Assembly (NCBI GenBank): GCA_902779455.1
Contig: CACZBS010000003.1
Span: 124,001-188,000, forward strand
Direction: 5' to 3'
DNA from: an uncultured Prevotellaceae bacterium
GTDB taxonomy: Bacteria > Bacteroidota > Bacteroidia > Bacteroidales > Bacteroidaceae
DNA length: 64,000 nt
Shown piece after piece: positions 51,031 through 60,477 of the stretch (its first letter is position 1; every line of letters begins with the position of its first letter). The notes beneath the pieces are model-generated. The model made no database searches, was not told where the DNA came from, and worked only from the letters and a program-made list of their open reading frames with translations. Made by a program: the position numbers and the translations under genes.

Positions 51031-51133
51031 ATATACTCAACAAAGATTAGGAAGATGGAAATCTTTTCAATCTTTGTAAAAAAATCATTATTCTCGATGA
51101 AACCGCGGTTTTTTGAACCTGCGGGCCCAAAAA

Positions 51134-51168
51134 TTGACCCGATTGTTCTATCACTTTGACCCGATTGT
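51134..51168 (+). promoter_or_regulatory. Direct repeat TTGACCCGATTGT upstream of susC, likely activator site
   Basis: TTGACCCGATTGT occurs at 51134-51146 and exactly again at 51156-51168, a 22-bp period, ending 25 bases before the -7 box. Two identical sites two helical turns apart next to a promoter lacking a proper -33 is the layout expected for an AraC-type (hybrid regulator) activator. Confidence 0.7.
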
Positions 51169-51193
51169 GGCAGTCGGTGTGGGGCAAAAAGCG

Positions 51194-51201
51194 TATCTTT
51201 G
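51194..51201 (+). promoter_or_regulatory. susC promoter -7 box TATCTTTG
   Basis: TATCTTTG followed by GCAGCC, about 50 bases upstream of the susC ATG. No good -33 TTTG at 19-21 bases, consistent with activator dependence. Confidence 0.75.
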
Positions 51202-51250
51202 CAGCCGAAAAAGATTCCTAAAACTAACCAAACCATTCAAAATGTAAGAC

Positions 51251-54200
51251 ATGAAAGAAAAGAGAGTAACATGGAAACGCGTCGCGTTGCTCGTGCTGCT
51301 TGCGCTCCCGATGGCCTTGACTGTGTCGGCGCAGAGCGTGAAGGGCACCGTGACTGACGCACAGAACGGCGACCCGCTCATCGGCGTCACCGTGAAGACC
51401 CTCGACGGGACGGGCATGGCCGTGACCGACTTCGACGGCCACTACGACGTCAAGGCCGGCGCCGACGCGCGCCTGCAGTTCAGCTACGTGGGCTACGAGA
51501 ACGTCGTGGTGAGCGTCAACGGGCGTCGGACGATCGACGTGAAGATGTCGACCGACGTCAACACGCTCGAGGACATCGTCGTCATCGGCTATGGCGTCCA
51601 GAAGAAGTCGGACCTGACGGGTGCCGTCGCCGTGGTCGACATGAAGGAGGCGAAGAAGACGGCCGCCACGAATATCTACGAGATGCTGCAGGGCCAGCTG
51701 CCGGGCGTGACGGTCAACACGACGGGTGCGCCGGGCCAGATGAGCCAGGTGCAGATCCGCGGTGTGGGCTCGTTCAACACGGTCGGTCCGCTCTACGTGC
51801 TCGACGGCATGATTGTCAACGACGTGAACCACCTGAACCCCAACGAGATTGAGTCGATGCAGGTCCTGAAGGACGCCTCGGCCGCCGCCATCTACGGTGC
51901 GCGCGGTGCCAACGGCGTGATCATCATCGAGACGAAGAAGGGCAAGAAGGGTGAGCCCACGCTCGACGTGTCGGCCACGTGGAGCGTGTCGGACATGCCG
52001 AAGAAGATCGACATGATGTCGGCCACCGACTTCATGCGCTATAACGAGCAGGCCTACCTGAACGCCGGCGAGACATGGCCGGCCGCGCAGTATGCCGTCG
52101 ACATGATCGGCCAGCCGATTCCGAACACCGACTGGCAGAAGGCGAAGTTCCAGACGGGGTTCACGCAGGACTATAATGTAATGTACGCGCAGGGATCCGA
52201 CAATGTCAACATGTCGATCGGCGGCGGCTATATGGACCAGACGGGCGTCATCAGCGGCCCTGAGTATCAGCGCTTCACGGCCCGACTGAACGCCGACGCC
52301 ACCTATGGCATCCTGAAGATTGGGGCCAACTCGACGTTCCAGCACACCGTGCACCACGAGACGACGGGCGGCAGCTTCTGGAACGCCCTGTCGATGCCCA
52401 GCGTCATCCCCGTCTACGACCCCGAGGAGGGCTCGCAGCGCGGCGGCTACGGCTATGGCAACGGCAACTTCCTGACCTACACGAGCAACCCCATCGGCGA
52501 GCAGGAGCGCTATCAGGACCTGTCGGTGAACAACCGCGTCATCGCCAACGCCTATGCCGAGCTGAAACTCTTCAAACACTTCACGTATAAGATCAACTTC
52601 GGTGTCGACGCCTGGTTCGGACGCCACAAGAACTTCGACCACGGCTACACCGTCCGCATGAACTCCATCGAGACCCACTTCACCGACGCGCTCTACGACA
52701 ACCGCGACCAGCGCGCCACGACCATCCTCGACAACACGCTGACCTACATGAACAGCTTCGGCAAGCACAACGTCACGGCCATGATAGGCCACACCGCCGA
52801 GGACGTCAACTGGCACTGGCTCGAGGCCGTCGGCTACGACCAGCAGGTCGACGGGCTGGTCGAGATCGACCTCTCGAACGACAAGCACAACATGTCGGGC
52901 TCGGAGCAGGAGCGCCGCCAGCTGAGCTACATCGGACGTATCGACTACAGCTACGCAGACCGCTACCTGGCACAGTTCAACTTCCGCTCCGACGGCTCGT
53001 CGAAGTTCGGCCCCAGCAACCGCCGCGGCTACTTCCCCTCGCTGTCGCTCGGATGGCGCATCTCGGAGGAGAAGTTCTTCGAGCCCGCACGCAAGGTGGT
53101 CGACAACCTGAAGCTGCGCGCATCGTGGGGTAAGGTCGGCGACATGCAGTCGCTCGGCAACTACAGCTATATCCCCACCATCGACCACAGCGGCCCCTAC
53201 GAGGGTTTCTACGCCATCTTCGGCCCATCGAAGAACGAGACGGTGCTCAGCGGCGCCACGCAGAGCGCCATGACCAACGTCGACCTGGGATGGGAGACGA
53301 AGACGACGACCAACGTCGGACTGGACTTCAACATGCTGGGCAACCGCCTGTTCGGTACCATCGAGTGGTTCTACGCCAAGTCGACCGACCTGCTGCTCAA
53401 CAAGCCCGAGCCGTGGTCGACGGGCGTCGGCTCCGTATGGACCAACTACGGCGAGATGCGCAACCAGGGTCTGGAGCTCAACATCGGCTGGCGCGACCAG
53501 GTCGGCGAGCTGAGCTACAGCGTCGCTGCCAACCTGTCGACCATCAGCAACAAGGTGCTCCGCATGGGTGAGGCCTTCAACATGCAGTCGTACACCCGCA
53601 CCGAGGTGGGCCGCTCCGTCAGCGACTTCTATCTCATACCCTTCGACGGCATCTTCCAGTCGATGGACGAGGTCTATGCCCACACCGCAACGATCGACGT
53701 CGACGGCAAGCAGACCGTCCGCATCATCCAGCCCGACGCCAAGCCCGGCGACGTGCGCTACGTCGACGTCAACGGCGACGGACTCATCGACAGCAACGAC
53801 CGCACGTGGTGCGGCTCGCCGCTGCCCAAGCTGGAGGTCGGACTGAACGCCTCGCTGCAGTGGCGCGACTTCGACTTCAACATGTTCTGGGCCGGCAAGT
53901 TCGGACACAAGATCTACAACCAGCTGCGCAAGAACCTGCTCAACTTCAACGTCGACAACATCCCCGCCGACGTCGAGCCCTGGACCTGGGACAACCCCTC
54001 CACCGAGTATCCCCGCATGCTGGCCGGCACCACCTCGAACAACATCGAGTATTGCGACCGCTTCCTCGAGAATGCATCCTACTTCCGCCTGAAGAACCTG
54101 CAGCTGGGCTACACCCTGCCCCAGGCCATCACGAAGAAGATCTACGTGCAGAAGCTGCGTGCCTACGTCAGCGCCACCAACCTGCTGACCATCACCGGCT

Positions 54201-54313
54201 ATAAGGGCTACGACCCCGACATCATCAGCGGCAGCGTCTACGCCATGGGCATCGACAGCGGACAGTATCCCTCGTCGCGCCAGGTGAACTTCGGCCTCCA
54301 GGTGACGTTCTAA
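51251..54313 (+). CDS. susC: SusC/RagA-family TonB-dependent outer-membrane transporter
   Basis: A 1020-aa outer-membrane importer that takes up oligosaccharides using TonB energy. A signal peptide (to about residue 28, TVSAQ) is followed by a carboxypeptidase-D-like domain (KGTVTDAQNGDPLIGVTVKT…, about 29-110). Next comes the SusC-type VVIGYGVQKKSDLTGAV junction, the plug (LQGQLPGVTVNT, IRGVGSFN, PLYVLDGMIVND, ASAAAIYGARGANGVIIIET) and a long 22-strand-type barrel ending RQVNFGLQVTF. The ATG at 51251 follows the promoter at 51194. It pairs with the SusD gene 105 bases downstream, the invariable arrangement for glycan uptake. The gene symbol denotes the family; the true substrate is probably a mannose-containing oligosaccharide (inference from neighbouring hydrolases). 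Confidence 0.98.
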   Translation: MKEKRVTWKRVALLVLLALPMALTVSAQSVKGTVTDAQNGDPLIGVTVKTLDGTGMAVTDFDGHYDVKAGADARLQFSYVGYENVVVSVNGRRTIDVKMSTDVNTLEDIVVIGYGVQKKSDLTGAVAVVDMKEAKKTAATNIYEMLQGQLPGVTVNTTGAPGQMSQVQIRGVGSFNTVGPLYVLDGMIVNDVNHLNPNEIESMQVLKDASAAAIYGARGANGVIIIETKKGKKGEPTLDVSATWSVSDMPKKIDMMSATDFMRYNEQAYLNAGETWPAAQYAVDMIGQPIPNTDWQKAKFQTGFTQDYNVMYAQGSDNVNMSIGGGYMDQTGVISGPEYQRFTARLNADATYGILKIGANSTFQHTVHHETTGGSFWNALSMPSVIPVYDPEEGSQRGGYGYGNGNFLTYTSNPIGEQERYQDLSVNNRVIANAYAELKLFKHFTYKINFGVDAWFGRHKNFDHGYTVRMNSIETHFTDALYDNRDQRATTILDNTLTYMNSFGKHNVTAMIGHTAEDVNWHWLEAVGYDQQVDGLVEIDLSNDKHNMSGSEQERRQLSYIGRIDYSYADRYLAQFNFRSDGSSKFGPSNRRGYFPSLSLGWRISEEKFFEPARKVVDNLKLRASWGKVGDMQSLGNYSYIPTIDHSGPYEGFYAIFGPSKNETVLSGATQSAMTNVDLGWETKTTTNVGLDFNMLGNRLFGTIEWFYAKSTDLLLNKPEPWSTGVGSVWTNYGEMRNQGLELNIGWRDQVGELSYSVAANLSTISNKVLRMGEAFNMQSYTRTEVGRSVSDFYLIPFDGIFQSMDEVYAHTATIDVDGKQTVRIIQPDAKPGDVRYVDVNGDGLIDSNDRTWCGSPLPKLEVGLNASLQWRDFDFNMFWAGKFGHKIYNQLRKNLLNFNVDNIPADVEPWTWDNPSTEYPRMLAGTTSNNIEYCDRFLENASYFRLKNLQLGYTLPQAITKKIYVQKLRAYVSATNLLTITGYKGYDPDIISGSVYAMGIDSGQYPSSRQVNFGLQVTF

Positions 54314-54405
54314 TGATCGGAATAACGGAATCACGATATATCGATATAACGGAATAACGATTTCACGGAATAACGATATCACGAAATGTCGGAATAACGA
54401 AAAAA
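54314..54405. repeat. GGAATAACGATATCACG-type simple repeat
   Basis: The susC-susD gap is made of imperfect GGAATAACG and GATATCACG units. The same units fill the gap 62520-62625. Confidence 0.8.
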
Positions 54406-54418
54406 AAAGAAAACAACA

Positions 54419-56059
54419 ATGAACAAGAAAAGATTCAAGCATATCCTCGCCTCCTGTTCGGTGTGTTGCGGCATTGCCGCAACAGCCCCGCTGCTGACCT
54501 CGTGCGGCGACGACTGGCTCTCGCTGAGCGACCCCAACCTCGAGACGGCCGACACCTTCTGGAAGACGGCCGACCAGTTCAACGAGGGACTCACCGCCGC
54601 CTACTCCACCTGGCGCCGCCCCGGCTACTTCAGCCGCTGGTTCCAGGTGCTCACCATCCTGCGCAGCGACGAGGGCTGGAGCAACAGCCCCAACCCCGAG
54701 TTCATCGGCGACGCCAACTTCGTCATGTCGTCCTACAACTACGACAGCAACGAGGGCCTCAACCTGCCCTGGCAGGCCATGTACAACAGTCTCTACTACG
54801 TCAACCAGGTCATCGACAACATGAACGACCACGGCTACGAGCTCTTCACCCAGGAGGAGGCCGACAAGATTCTCGGTCAGGGCTACTTCATCCGCGGCGT
54901 CGCCTTCTGGGCCATCGCCGGCATCTACGGCCGCGGCCCGCTGCAGACCAGCAGCGTCGAGGTCAACGGACCCGTCGGCTCGCAGGAAGACCTCTACAAG
55001 CAGGCACTGGCCGACTTCACCCGCGCCGCTGAGCTGCTGCCCACGAAGTGGCCCGCCGCCGAGGCCGGACGCGCCACGAAGGGCGGCGCCCTGGGCATGA
55101 TGGCCCGCATGAACATGCAGCTGGCCGGCATGAAGTGCCACCGCCCGTGGGACACGGCCAACCAGGATCCCGCCCAGGCCAAGGCTTACTGGGAGGCTGC
55201 CAAGAAGAACATCGAGGACATCTTCGCGCTGGGCATCTACGACCTCGTGCCCAACTGGCTCGACAACTTCACCGAGGCCAACGAGAACAACCAGGAGTCG
55301 CTCTTCGAGATCAACTTCAAGGAGGGCACCGTCAACGGCAAGGAGGTGGGCAACCAGCGCCCCAAGTTCCTCGGGCTCTACGCCGGCTCGGGCTCCGGCC
55401 TGTCGTGGGACGACGGCTCGGCCCGCGAGTGGCTGCTCGACGCCTTCAACGAGGAGCGCGACAAGGACGGCAACATCGACATGCGCAAGTTCCACACCCT
55501 CTTCTACTACGATGAGCGCGAGCCGGAGACCACCACGGCCGTCTACTACGGCAAGACGTGGACCGAGTGGAACTACGTGGAGCCCTTCCAGAAGAAGTGC
55601 TACTGGAAGAAGTACACCAGCGTCGAGAATGATCCCAACGCCACCGGCGAGGGCTACGTCACGGGTGTCAACATCCGCATCCTGCGTCTGGCCGACGTCT
55701 ACCTGATGTATGCCGAGGTGCTCAACGAGCTGGGCGGCGACCGCAAGGTGGCCGTCGAGTATATCAACAAGGTGCGCCGCCGCGTCAACATGGCCGACCT
55801 CGACGCCGCCCGGTTCCAGGACTACGACGCCCTGCTCAACCAGATCAAGCACGAGCGTCTGCTGGAGCTCTGCGGCGAGTGCGAGCGGTGGTTCGACCTC
55901 GACCGCTGGGGCGACATCCACGACCAGACGAAGATCAACGAGCTGGCCGAGCGCGACGAGGACTTCAAGAACTATCGCCTGGGCATCAGCCACCTCTGGT
56001 GCATCCCCAACCACGAGATCAACCTGCGTCCCGACCTGACCCAGAACCCGGGATATTGA
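54419..56059 (+). CDS. susD: SusD/RagB-family glycan-binding lipoprotein
   Basis: A 546-aa surface lipoprotein that caps the SusC transporter and binds the glycan. Signal peptide with lipidation at Cys29 (APLLTSCGDDW). The alpha-helical TPR-rich SusD fold is clear: DTFWKTADQFNEGLTAAYS, GYFIRGVAFWAIAGIYGRGP, KGGALGMMARMNMQLAG, LRLADVYLMYAEVLNELGG, INKVRRRVNMADL, IKHERLLELCGECERWFDL. Family length. Directly downstream of SusC and presumably co-transcribed. Confidence 0.98.
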   Translation: MNKKRFKHILASCSVCCGIAATAPLLTSCGDDWLSLSDPNLETADTFWKTADQFNEGLTAAYSTWRRPGYFSRWFQVLTILRSDEGWSNSPNPEFIGDANFVMSSYNYDSNEGLNLPWQAMYNSLYYVNQVIDNMNDHGYELFTQEEADKILGQGYFIRGVAFWAIAGIYGRGPLQTSSVEVNGPVGSQEDLYKQALADFTRAAELLPTKWPAAEAGRATKGGALGMMARMNMQLAGMKCHRPWDTANQDPAQAKAYWEAAKKNIEDIFALGIYDLVPNWLDNFTEANENNQESLFEINFKEGTVNGKEVGNQRPKFLGLYAGSGSGLSWDDGSAREWLLDAFNEERDKDGNIDMRKFHTLFYYDEREPETTTAVYYGKTWTEWNYVEPFQKKCYWKKYTSVENDPNATGEGYVTGVNIRILRLADVYLMYAEVLNELGGDRKVAVEYINKVRRRVNMADLDAARFQDYDALLNQIKHERLLELCGECERWFDLDRWGDIHDQTKINELAERDEDFKNYRLGISHLWCIPNHEINLRPDLTQNPGY

Positions 56060-56098
56060 TAATTGAAGATTGAAAATTGAAAATTGAAAATTGAAAAT
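56060..56098. repeat. ATTGAAA simple repeat
   Basis: Five or so AATTGAAA units fill the short gap between susD and the next lipoprotein gene. Confidence 0.75.
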
Positions 56099-56103
56099 CA
56101 GAT

Positions 56104-57168
56104 ATGAAGAATAACATCCTGAAACACATCACCGGCGCGCTCTGCATGGCAGCCGTGGCAGCCACGATGAGCGGCTGCGCCGGCATGGACGGCGACGGCA
56201 TCGACACCGTCGTCTGGGAAGGCTCGACTAATCCTGACAACACCGGATTCCACAACCCCGTGTGGGAGCCCTCGCTCGACGGCGGCACCATCTTCAAGGG
56301 AGCCAGTTCCTACGTCGCCATCAGCAGCACCACCCAGTGGGCTGCCGGACTGACCTACAACTGCCCCGTGCTGACGTCGAACAACCTGACGACGTGGAAC
56401 AAGTCGACGGCCGACGCCTTCACCGAGGCCAACGTGCCCACAGGCGCCGACGGCGCACGCCTCAGCTCGCTCACGGTCGACTTCGCCCGCACCTACAGCG
56501 GCAACAAGTACTGGCTCTTCTACACCATCGAGGGCCAGAACGCCATCTGCTGCGCCAGCTCGTCGTCGCCCCAGGGCGTCTACACCCCGCTGGGCACCGT
56601 CGAGCTGAAGAACGACCCGCAGGGCCTCTCCCACCCCTTCTTCTTCGTCCAGTCGAAGAACTATTATCTCTGCTACACGACCTCTGACGGCGTCTATCTG
56701 CAGAAGGTGGGCCTCAGCAAGAACGGCGCCACCGTCGGCTCGGCCAACGACCCGGTCAAGATAGCCAGCAGCGCCTTCAAGGAGGTGGCCGTCTACGTCA
56801 ACTCGTCGGACGACGTCTATCTCTTCGGCACCATCGACGGCGAGATCCGCTATGCCCGCGCCGCAGCAGCCACTGGCCCCTACCTCGACCGTCAGGGCGC
56901 CGACATCGCCCAGTCGGGCCGCGGCGAGGCACTCATCAGCGCCAACGAGGCCTACAGCACCGTCTCGAACCCCATGCGCGCCTTCCTCAACTCCGAGGGC
57001 ACCCACCTCTACCTCTGCTACAACGCTGAGAAGGCCGGCCAGCCCACGATGGCCAGCGGCTTCGCCCGCAAGCCCGTCTTCGTGCAGCCCTTCGCCATGG
57101 GCGAGGACGGCTGGCTCGAGGGCACGGCCACGCCCCGTGAGGGCTGGACCACCCCGACCTTCGAGTAG
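56104..57168 (+). CDS. GH43-like beta-propeller surface lipoprotein
   Basis: A 354-aa lipoprotein (Cys25 in TMSGCAGMDGDG) placed right after SusD, the usual place for a surface glycan-binding protein. The body looks like a five-bladed GH43/GH32-type propeller: NPVWEPSLDGGTIFKG, SLTVDFARTYSGNKYWLFYT, YLCYTTSDGVYLQKVGLS, VYLFGTIDGEIRYARA, NPMRAFLNSEGTHLYLCYNA. I do not see a complete set of catalytic acids, so a binding role is at least as likely as hydrolysis. It probably works with SusC/SusD to hold the glycan at the surface. Confidence 0.78.
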   Translation: MKNNILKHITGALCMAAVAATMSGCAGMDGDGIDTVVWEGSTNPDNTGFHNPVWEPSLDGGTIFKGASSYVAISSTTQWAAGLTYNCPVLTSNNLTTWNKSTADAFTEANVPTGADGARLSSLTVDFARTYSGNKYWLFYTIEGQNAICCASSSSPQGVYTPLGTVELKNDPQGLSHPFFFVQSKNYYLCYTTSDGVYLQKVGLSKNGATVGSANDPVKIASSAFKEVAVYVNSSDDVYLFGTIDGEIRYARAAAATGPYLDRQGADIAQSGRGEALISANEAYSTVSNPMRAFLNSEGTHLYLCYNAEKAGQPTMASGFARKPVFVQPFAMGEDGWLEGTATPREGWTTPTFE

Positions 57169-57223
57169 GCCCGAAGGACAGATTAACATAATAGGATGGC
57201 CTATATGAAGCACCTGGATTTGA

Positions 57224-57415
57224 AGTTAGAGACCCCACCCCCAGCCCCTCCCCTTGAAGGGAGGGGAGTAAGCCTCCCCCAACCCCTCCAAAGGAGGGGA
57301 GGGACCCCTCCCGACCTCCCCGAAGGGGAGGAGTGGCTGGCGCACTGCCCGACGGGAATGACGGCGCAGCTGCTCCCCTCCCTTCAAGGGGAGGGGTTGG
57401 GGGTGGGGTCTGTGA
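57224..57415 (-). repeat. C-rich/G-rich palindromic element, copy 6 (opposite to genes)
   Basis: Complete 190-bp copy, orientation minus, unlike its plus-strand neighbours. With copy 7 at 59731-59924 it forms a long inverted pair around the VCBS-protein gene. Confidence 0.9.
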
Positions 57416-57525
57416 CATCAAGTCCGGGGATAATAAATTAGCCACCTATTTGTAAAATAAATTCTGAATCAATCGCCGGCAATGCATAATCGTCTAACAT
57501 ACAACGACTTAGATTTTTGCACGAA

Positions 57526-57608
57526 GAGAAGTGCCGCTTTTCGATGCAAGAAGTGCCGCTTTTCGACCCGAAAAGCACCGCTTCTCGCTCAGAAAAGGGC
57601 CGCTTCTC
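57526..57608. repeat. 22-bp-period palindrome array, copy 4
   Basis: Four 17-bp units at 57526, 57548, 57570 and 57592: GAGAAGTGCCGCTTTTC, AAGAAGTGCCGCTTTTC, GAAAAGCACCGCTTCTC, GAAAAGGGCCGCTTCTC. Units 1-2 are inverted relative to 3-4, so the array also folds as one long hairpin. The right flank TGTAAGGATTTTTCAGAATCC matches copy 1. Confidence 0.93.
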
Positions 57609-57710
57609 TGCCGGCGGTCAGCGCGATGTAAGGATTTTTCAGAATCCGAACCCTAAAAACCGACAAACCAATCTTTACTGTTTTTTATTTAATTAAACCA
57701 CTTATCAATT

Positions 57711-59651
57711 ATGAAGAAACTGTTTACTCTGATTGCTGCTTCAGCAATGACTCTGGGCCTCAGCGCACAGAGCATCACCATCTCCTCCGTCGACGAGGGG
57801 CTGGCTAACGACTATGCCTCGGGCTGCGAGATCGACCTCGACAACGACGGCATCAAGGAACTCATCGTCGGCGGTTCGCCCAACTGGCCCGCCGACGCAT
57901 CCATCGGTCAGGTCATCCTCGACGCCGAGGGCAACGAGGTGTTCATGGAGAGCCGCTGCTCGTGGATTCTCAAGTGGAACGGCACGGCCTACGAGAAGAC
58001 CCAGCTGGCCGACGACGGCGTCATCGGCATCCGCTCCAGCGTCATCCCCGCCGACTTCAACGGCGACGGCTACGTCGATGTCTACATCGCTTCCGGCGGC
58101 GACGCCAACACGCTCAACGGCATCTTCCTCAACAACAAGCAGGGCCGACTGGTCAAGGACAACACGTTCCGCGTCGTCGACGAGCAGGGCAACGCCATCG
58201 TCGACGAGGAGACCGGCACGCAGCTGCGCTGGCTGCCCCGCTCCATCGACCTGGCCGACTTCAACAACGACGGACTCATCGACATCGTCTCCTGCGGATG
58301 GTGGCTCGGGGCCAACAGCGAGACGGCCATGACCGGCGTGCTCATCAACCAAGGCGACGGCACCTACAAGGTGACCAACCGCTTCCTCATCGGCGTCGAG
58401 GAGGAGGAGTATTCCTACCCGATGGCCCTCTGCACCATCAAGGCCTTCGACCTCAACAACGACGGCTATGCTGACTTCATGGTGCAGGGCAACGTCGACG
58501 GCGACGGACTGAAGCCCGAGACGGCTGGCGGACGCACCGTGGGCCGCACCTTCATGGCCTTCCTCAACCTCGGCGCCGAGGGCCCCGGCGAGTTCTATGA
58601 CCTCGGTCTGGCCCAGGGCGTGAGCCACACCTTCGGCAACGGCAACTTCAACGTCGTCGACTTCAACAACGACGGCACGCCCGACATCTTCGTCACCGGC
58701 GAGTCGCCCGACGACGCTGTCAGCGGATGGGCCTATTTCGGCCAGCTGCTGCTCGGCAAGGTCACCAAGAGCGGCGACGGCAACGAGGTGAGCTACACCG
58801 AGAACTCGCAGTTTGCTGCCAACCATAAGGACGTGCGCCCCCTCAACTCGTCGAACAACGGCACGCGCGCCATCGACTACAACGCCGACGGCTACTACGA
58901 CCTCTTCCTCCTCGGATGGACCGAGCAGATGCTCGACGGCACGGGCAACACCCAGTCGGGATGGCTCCTGCCCGGATCGGCCAACGGACTGACCAGCTAT
59001 CAGCGCATCCCCGGCGCATCGGAGCAGGGCATCTTCTTCCTCGACTACGGCGTGGAGGGCGCTCTGAACTACACGTTCACCGGCTACCATGGCGACGCCA
59101 CCTACTTCGACGGCACCACCTTCCCCGGCGGCCGCTCGATGGTCTTCACCAAGAACCCCTGGGCCGTCAGCGCTCGCCCCGACGCACCCACGGCTCCCAA
59201 GGCTGAGGTCGACGGCTACGACGTGAAGCTCTCGTGGACGCCCGCCTCGACGTCGATGAAGAACGTCACCTATGAGTATTACCTGAAGGAGAAGACCACG
59301 GGCCGCATCTACAACGCCTCGACCTCGTTCGTCGGCGGCGAGAAGGACGGCGTGCGCAAGGTGCTCCGCGAGGGCAACGCCTACATGAACACCGAGATCT
59401 CGCTGACGCTGCCCGACGGCACCTACGAGTGGGGCGTGCAGACCGTCAACGCTGCCCTGCGCGGCTCGACCTTCGCCAAGGGCCAGGACCTCGTCGTCGG
59501 CTCCGGACAGTTCAACAGCATCAGCACCGTCAGCACCGCTGTGGCTGAGCAGGCCGTCTACACCCTCGACGGCAAGCGCGTGGCTGAGCCTCAGAAGGGC
59601 GTCAACATCGTCCGCCTGACCGACGGCTCGGTGAAGAAGATCATGAAGTAA
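57711..59651 (+). CDS. VCBS/FG-GAP beta-propeller secreted protein
   Basis: A 646-aa exported protein (MKKLFTLIAASAMTLGLSAQ signal). Six calcium-binding DxNxDG-type loops mark the blades of an integrin-like FG-GAP/VCBS propeller: DLDNDGIKE, DFNGDGYVD, DFNNDGLID, DLNNDGYAD, DFNNDGTPD, DYNADGYYD. A fibronectin-III-like domain follows (about 485-600, APKAEVDGYDVKLSWTPAS, GTYEWGVQTVNAALRGSTFA), then a sorting-like tail (VYTLDGKRVAEPQKGVNIVR). Its place in the PUL suggests a surface carbohydrate-binding protein. It is flanked by inverted copies of the palindromic element. Confidence 0.9.
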   Translation: MKKLFTLIAASAMTLGLSAQSITISSVDEGLANDYASGCEIDLDNDGIKELIVGGSPNWPADASIGQVILDAEGNEVFMESRCSWILKWNGTAYEKTQLADDGVIGIRSSVIPADFNGDGYVDVYIASGGDANTLNGIFLNNKQGRLVKDNTFRVVDEQGNAIVDEETGTQLRWLPRSIDLADFNNDGLIDIVSCGWWLGANSETAMTGVLINQGDGTYKVTNRFLIGVEEEEYSYPMALCTIKAFDLNNDGYADFMVQGNVDGDGLKPETAGGRTVGRTFMAFLNLGAEGPGEFYDLGLAQGVSHTFGNGNFNVVDFNNDGTPDIFVTGESPDDAVSGWAYFGQLLLGKVTKSGDGNEVSYTENSQFAANHKDVRPLNSSNNGTRAIDYNADGYYDLFLLGWTEQMLDGTGNTQSGWLLPGSANGLTSYQRIPGASEQGIFFLDYGVEGALNYTFTGYHGDATYFDGTTFPGGRSMVFTKNPWAVSARPDAPTAPKAEVDGYDVKLSWTPASTSMKNVTYEYYLKEKTTGRIYNASTSFVGGEKDGVRKVLREGNAYMNTEISLTLPDGTYEWGVQTVNAALRGSTFAKGQDLVVGSGQFNSISTVSTAVAEQAVYTLDGKRVAEPQKGVNIVRLTDGSVKKIMK

Positions 59652-59730
59652 ATAATCATCCTCAGTGGGGAGTTGGGAGGCAGCAAGCCATTCCGGCTCC
59701 TCACTTCGCAAACCTGACTATACAATATGA

Positions 59731-59924
59731 AGTTAGAGACCCCACCCCCAACCCCTCCCCTTGAAGGGAGGGGAGTAGCTGCGCCGTCATTCCCGTCGGG
59801 CAGTGCGCCAGCCACTCCTCCCCTTCGGGGAGGTCGGGAGGGGTCCCTCCCCTCCTTCGGAGGGGCTGGGGGAGGCTTACTCCCCTCCCTTCAAGGGGAG
59901 GGGTTGGGGGTGGGGTCTCTAACT
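59731..59924 (+). repeat. C-rich/G-rich palindromic element, copy 7
   Basis: Complete 190-bp copy, orientation plus; close to the reverse complement of copy 6 along its whole length, including the distinctive inner segment CTCCCCTTCGGGGAGGTCGG. Confidence 0.9.
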
Positions 59925-59952
59925 CCAAAACGTCACAATTCTTACCGATAAC

Positions 59953-60471
59953 ATGAAAAGAGTCCTACTATTCCTGCTGGTCATCGTGGCAACAGCCGCA
60001 GCCGGCGCACAGACGGTCATCGACGTCGCCTTTGAACAGTATCCGCCCCTGCGGGCCGTGGCCCAGACGGTCAGCGTAGAGGTGCCCGCCGAGGGCATCA
60101 CCATCGGCAGCGACGTCAGCGTAGAGGGCGGCGACGGCTCTTACTCCTACCTCTGGACCAACGCCGCCTCCGAGACCCTCAGCACCCAGAAGACACTGAC
60201 CATCACCGAGGCCGGCGACTACTACCTGCGCGTCAGCGACGGGCAGCAGTGCCAGGTCAGCGTCCATTTCACCGCCACCGCCACCGCCTCCGTCAGCAGC
60301 ATCCCCGCCGAGGGGCTGCGCCAGGTCCGCATCTTCACCCCTGCGGGCACACTCATCGAGAAAACCAGCGCCACCACCGGCTATGCCGACCATCTCCCGT
60401 CAGGCGTCTACGTGGTGTGCTTCATCTATAGCGACGGCCACGAGGCCATCCGCAAAATCCAAATACCCTGA
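59953..60471 (+). CDS. Small secreted PKD-like protein with type A sorting tail
   Basis: A 172-aa exported protein (MKRVLLFLLVIVATAAAGAQ signal). Residues about 38-110 resemble a PKD/SprB-like sandwich (GGDGSYSYLWTNAASETLST, TLTITEAGDYYLRVSDG). Residues about 115-172 fit a type A type IX sorting domain (RQVRIFTPAGTLIEKTSA, LPSGVYVVCFIYSDGHEAIRKI). It ends six bases before the next start, so it is translationally linked to the sialidase-fold gene. Likely a small surface-attached binding module; no enzymatic motif. Confidence 0.85.
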   Translation: MKRVLLFLLVIVATAAAGAQTVIDVAFEQYPPLRAVAQTVSVEVPAEGITIGSDVSVEGGDGSYSYLWTNAASETLSTQKTLTITEAGDYYLRVSDGQQCQVSVHFTATATASVSSIPAEGLRQVRIFTPAGTLIEKTSATTGYADHLPSGVYVVCFIYSDGHEAIRKIQIP

Positions 60472-60477
60472 ACTGAC

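Noticed and set aside
51224-56014. Long open frame (about 1600 codons) opposite susC and susD
   Set aside because: It spans two certain plus-strand genes and their gap. Composition is that of antisense translation; no motif seen.
57229-57441. Repeated ~80-residue frames in the palindromic elements (ETPPPTPPLEGRG…)
   Set aside because: Similar peptides appear on both strands at each copy because the element is palindromic. No consistent start or stop position, so not proteins.
57224-59924. Composite transposon around the VCBS gene
   Set aside because: The flanking elements carry no transposase and the same element occurs alone in other gaps. Inversion by recombination is possible, but a transposon is not supported.
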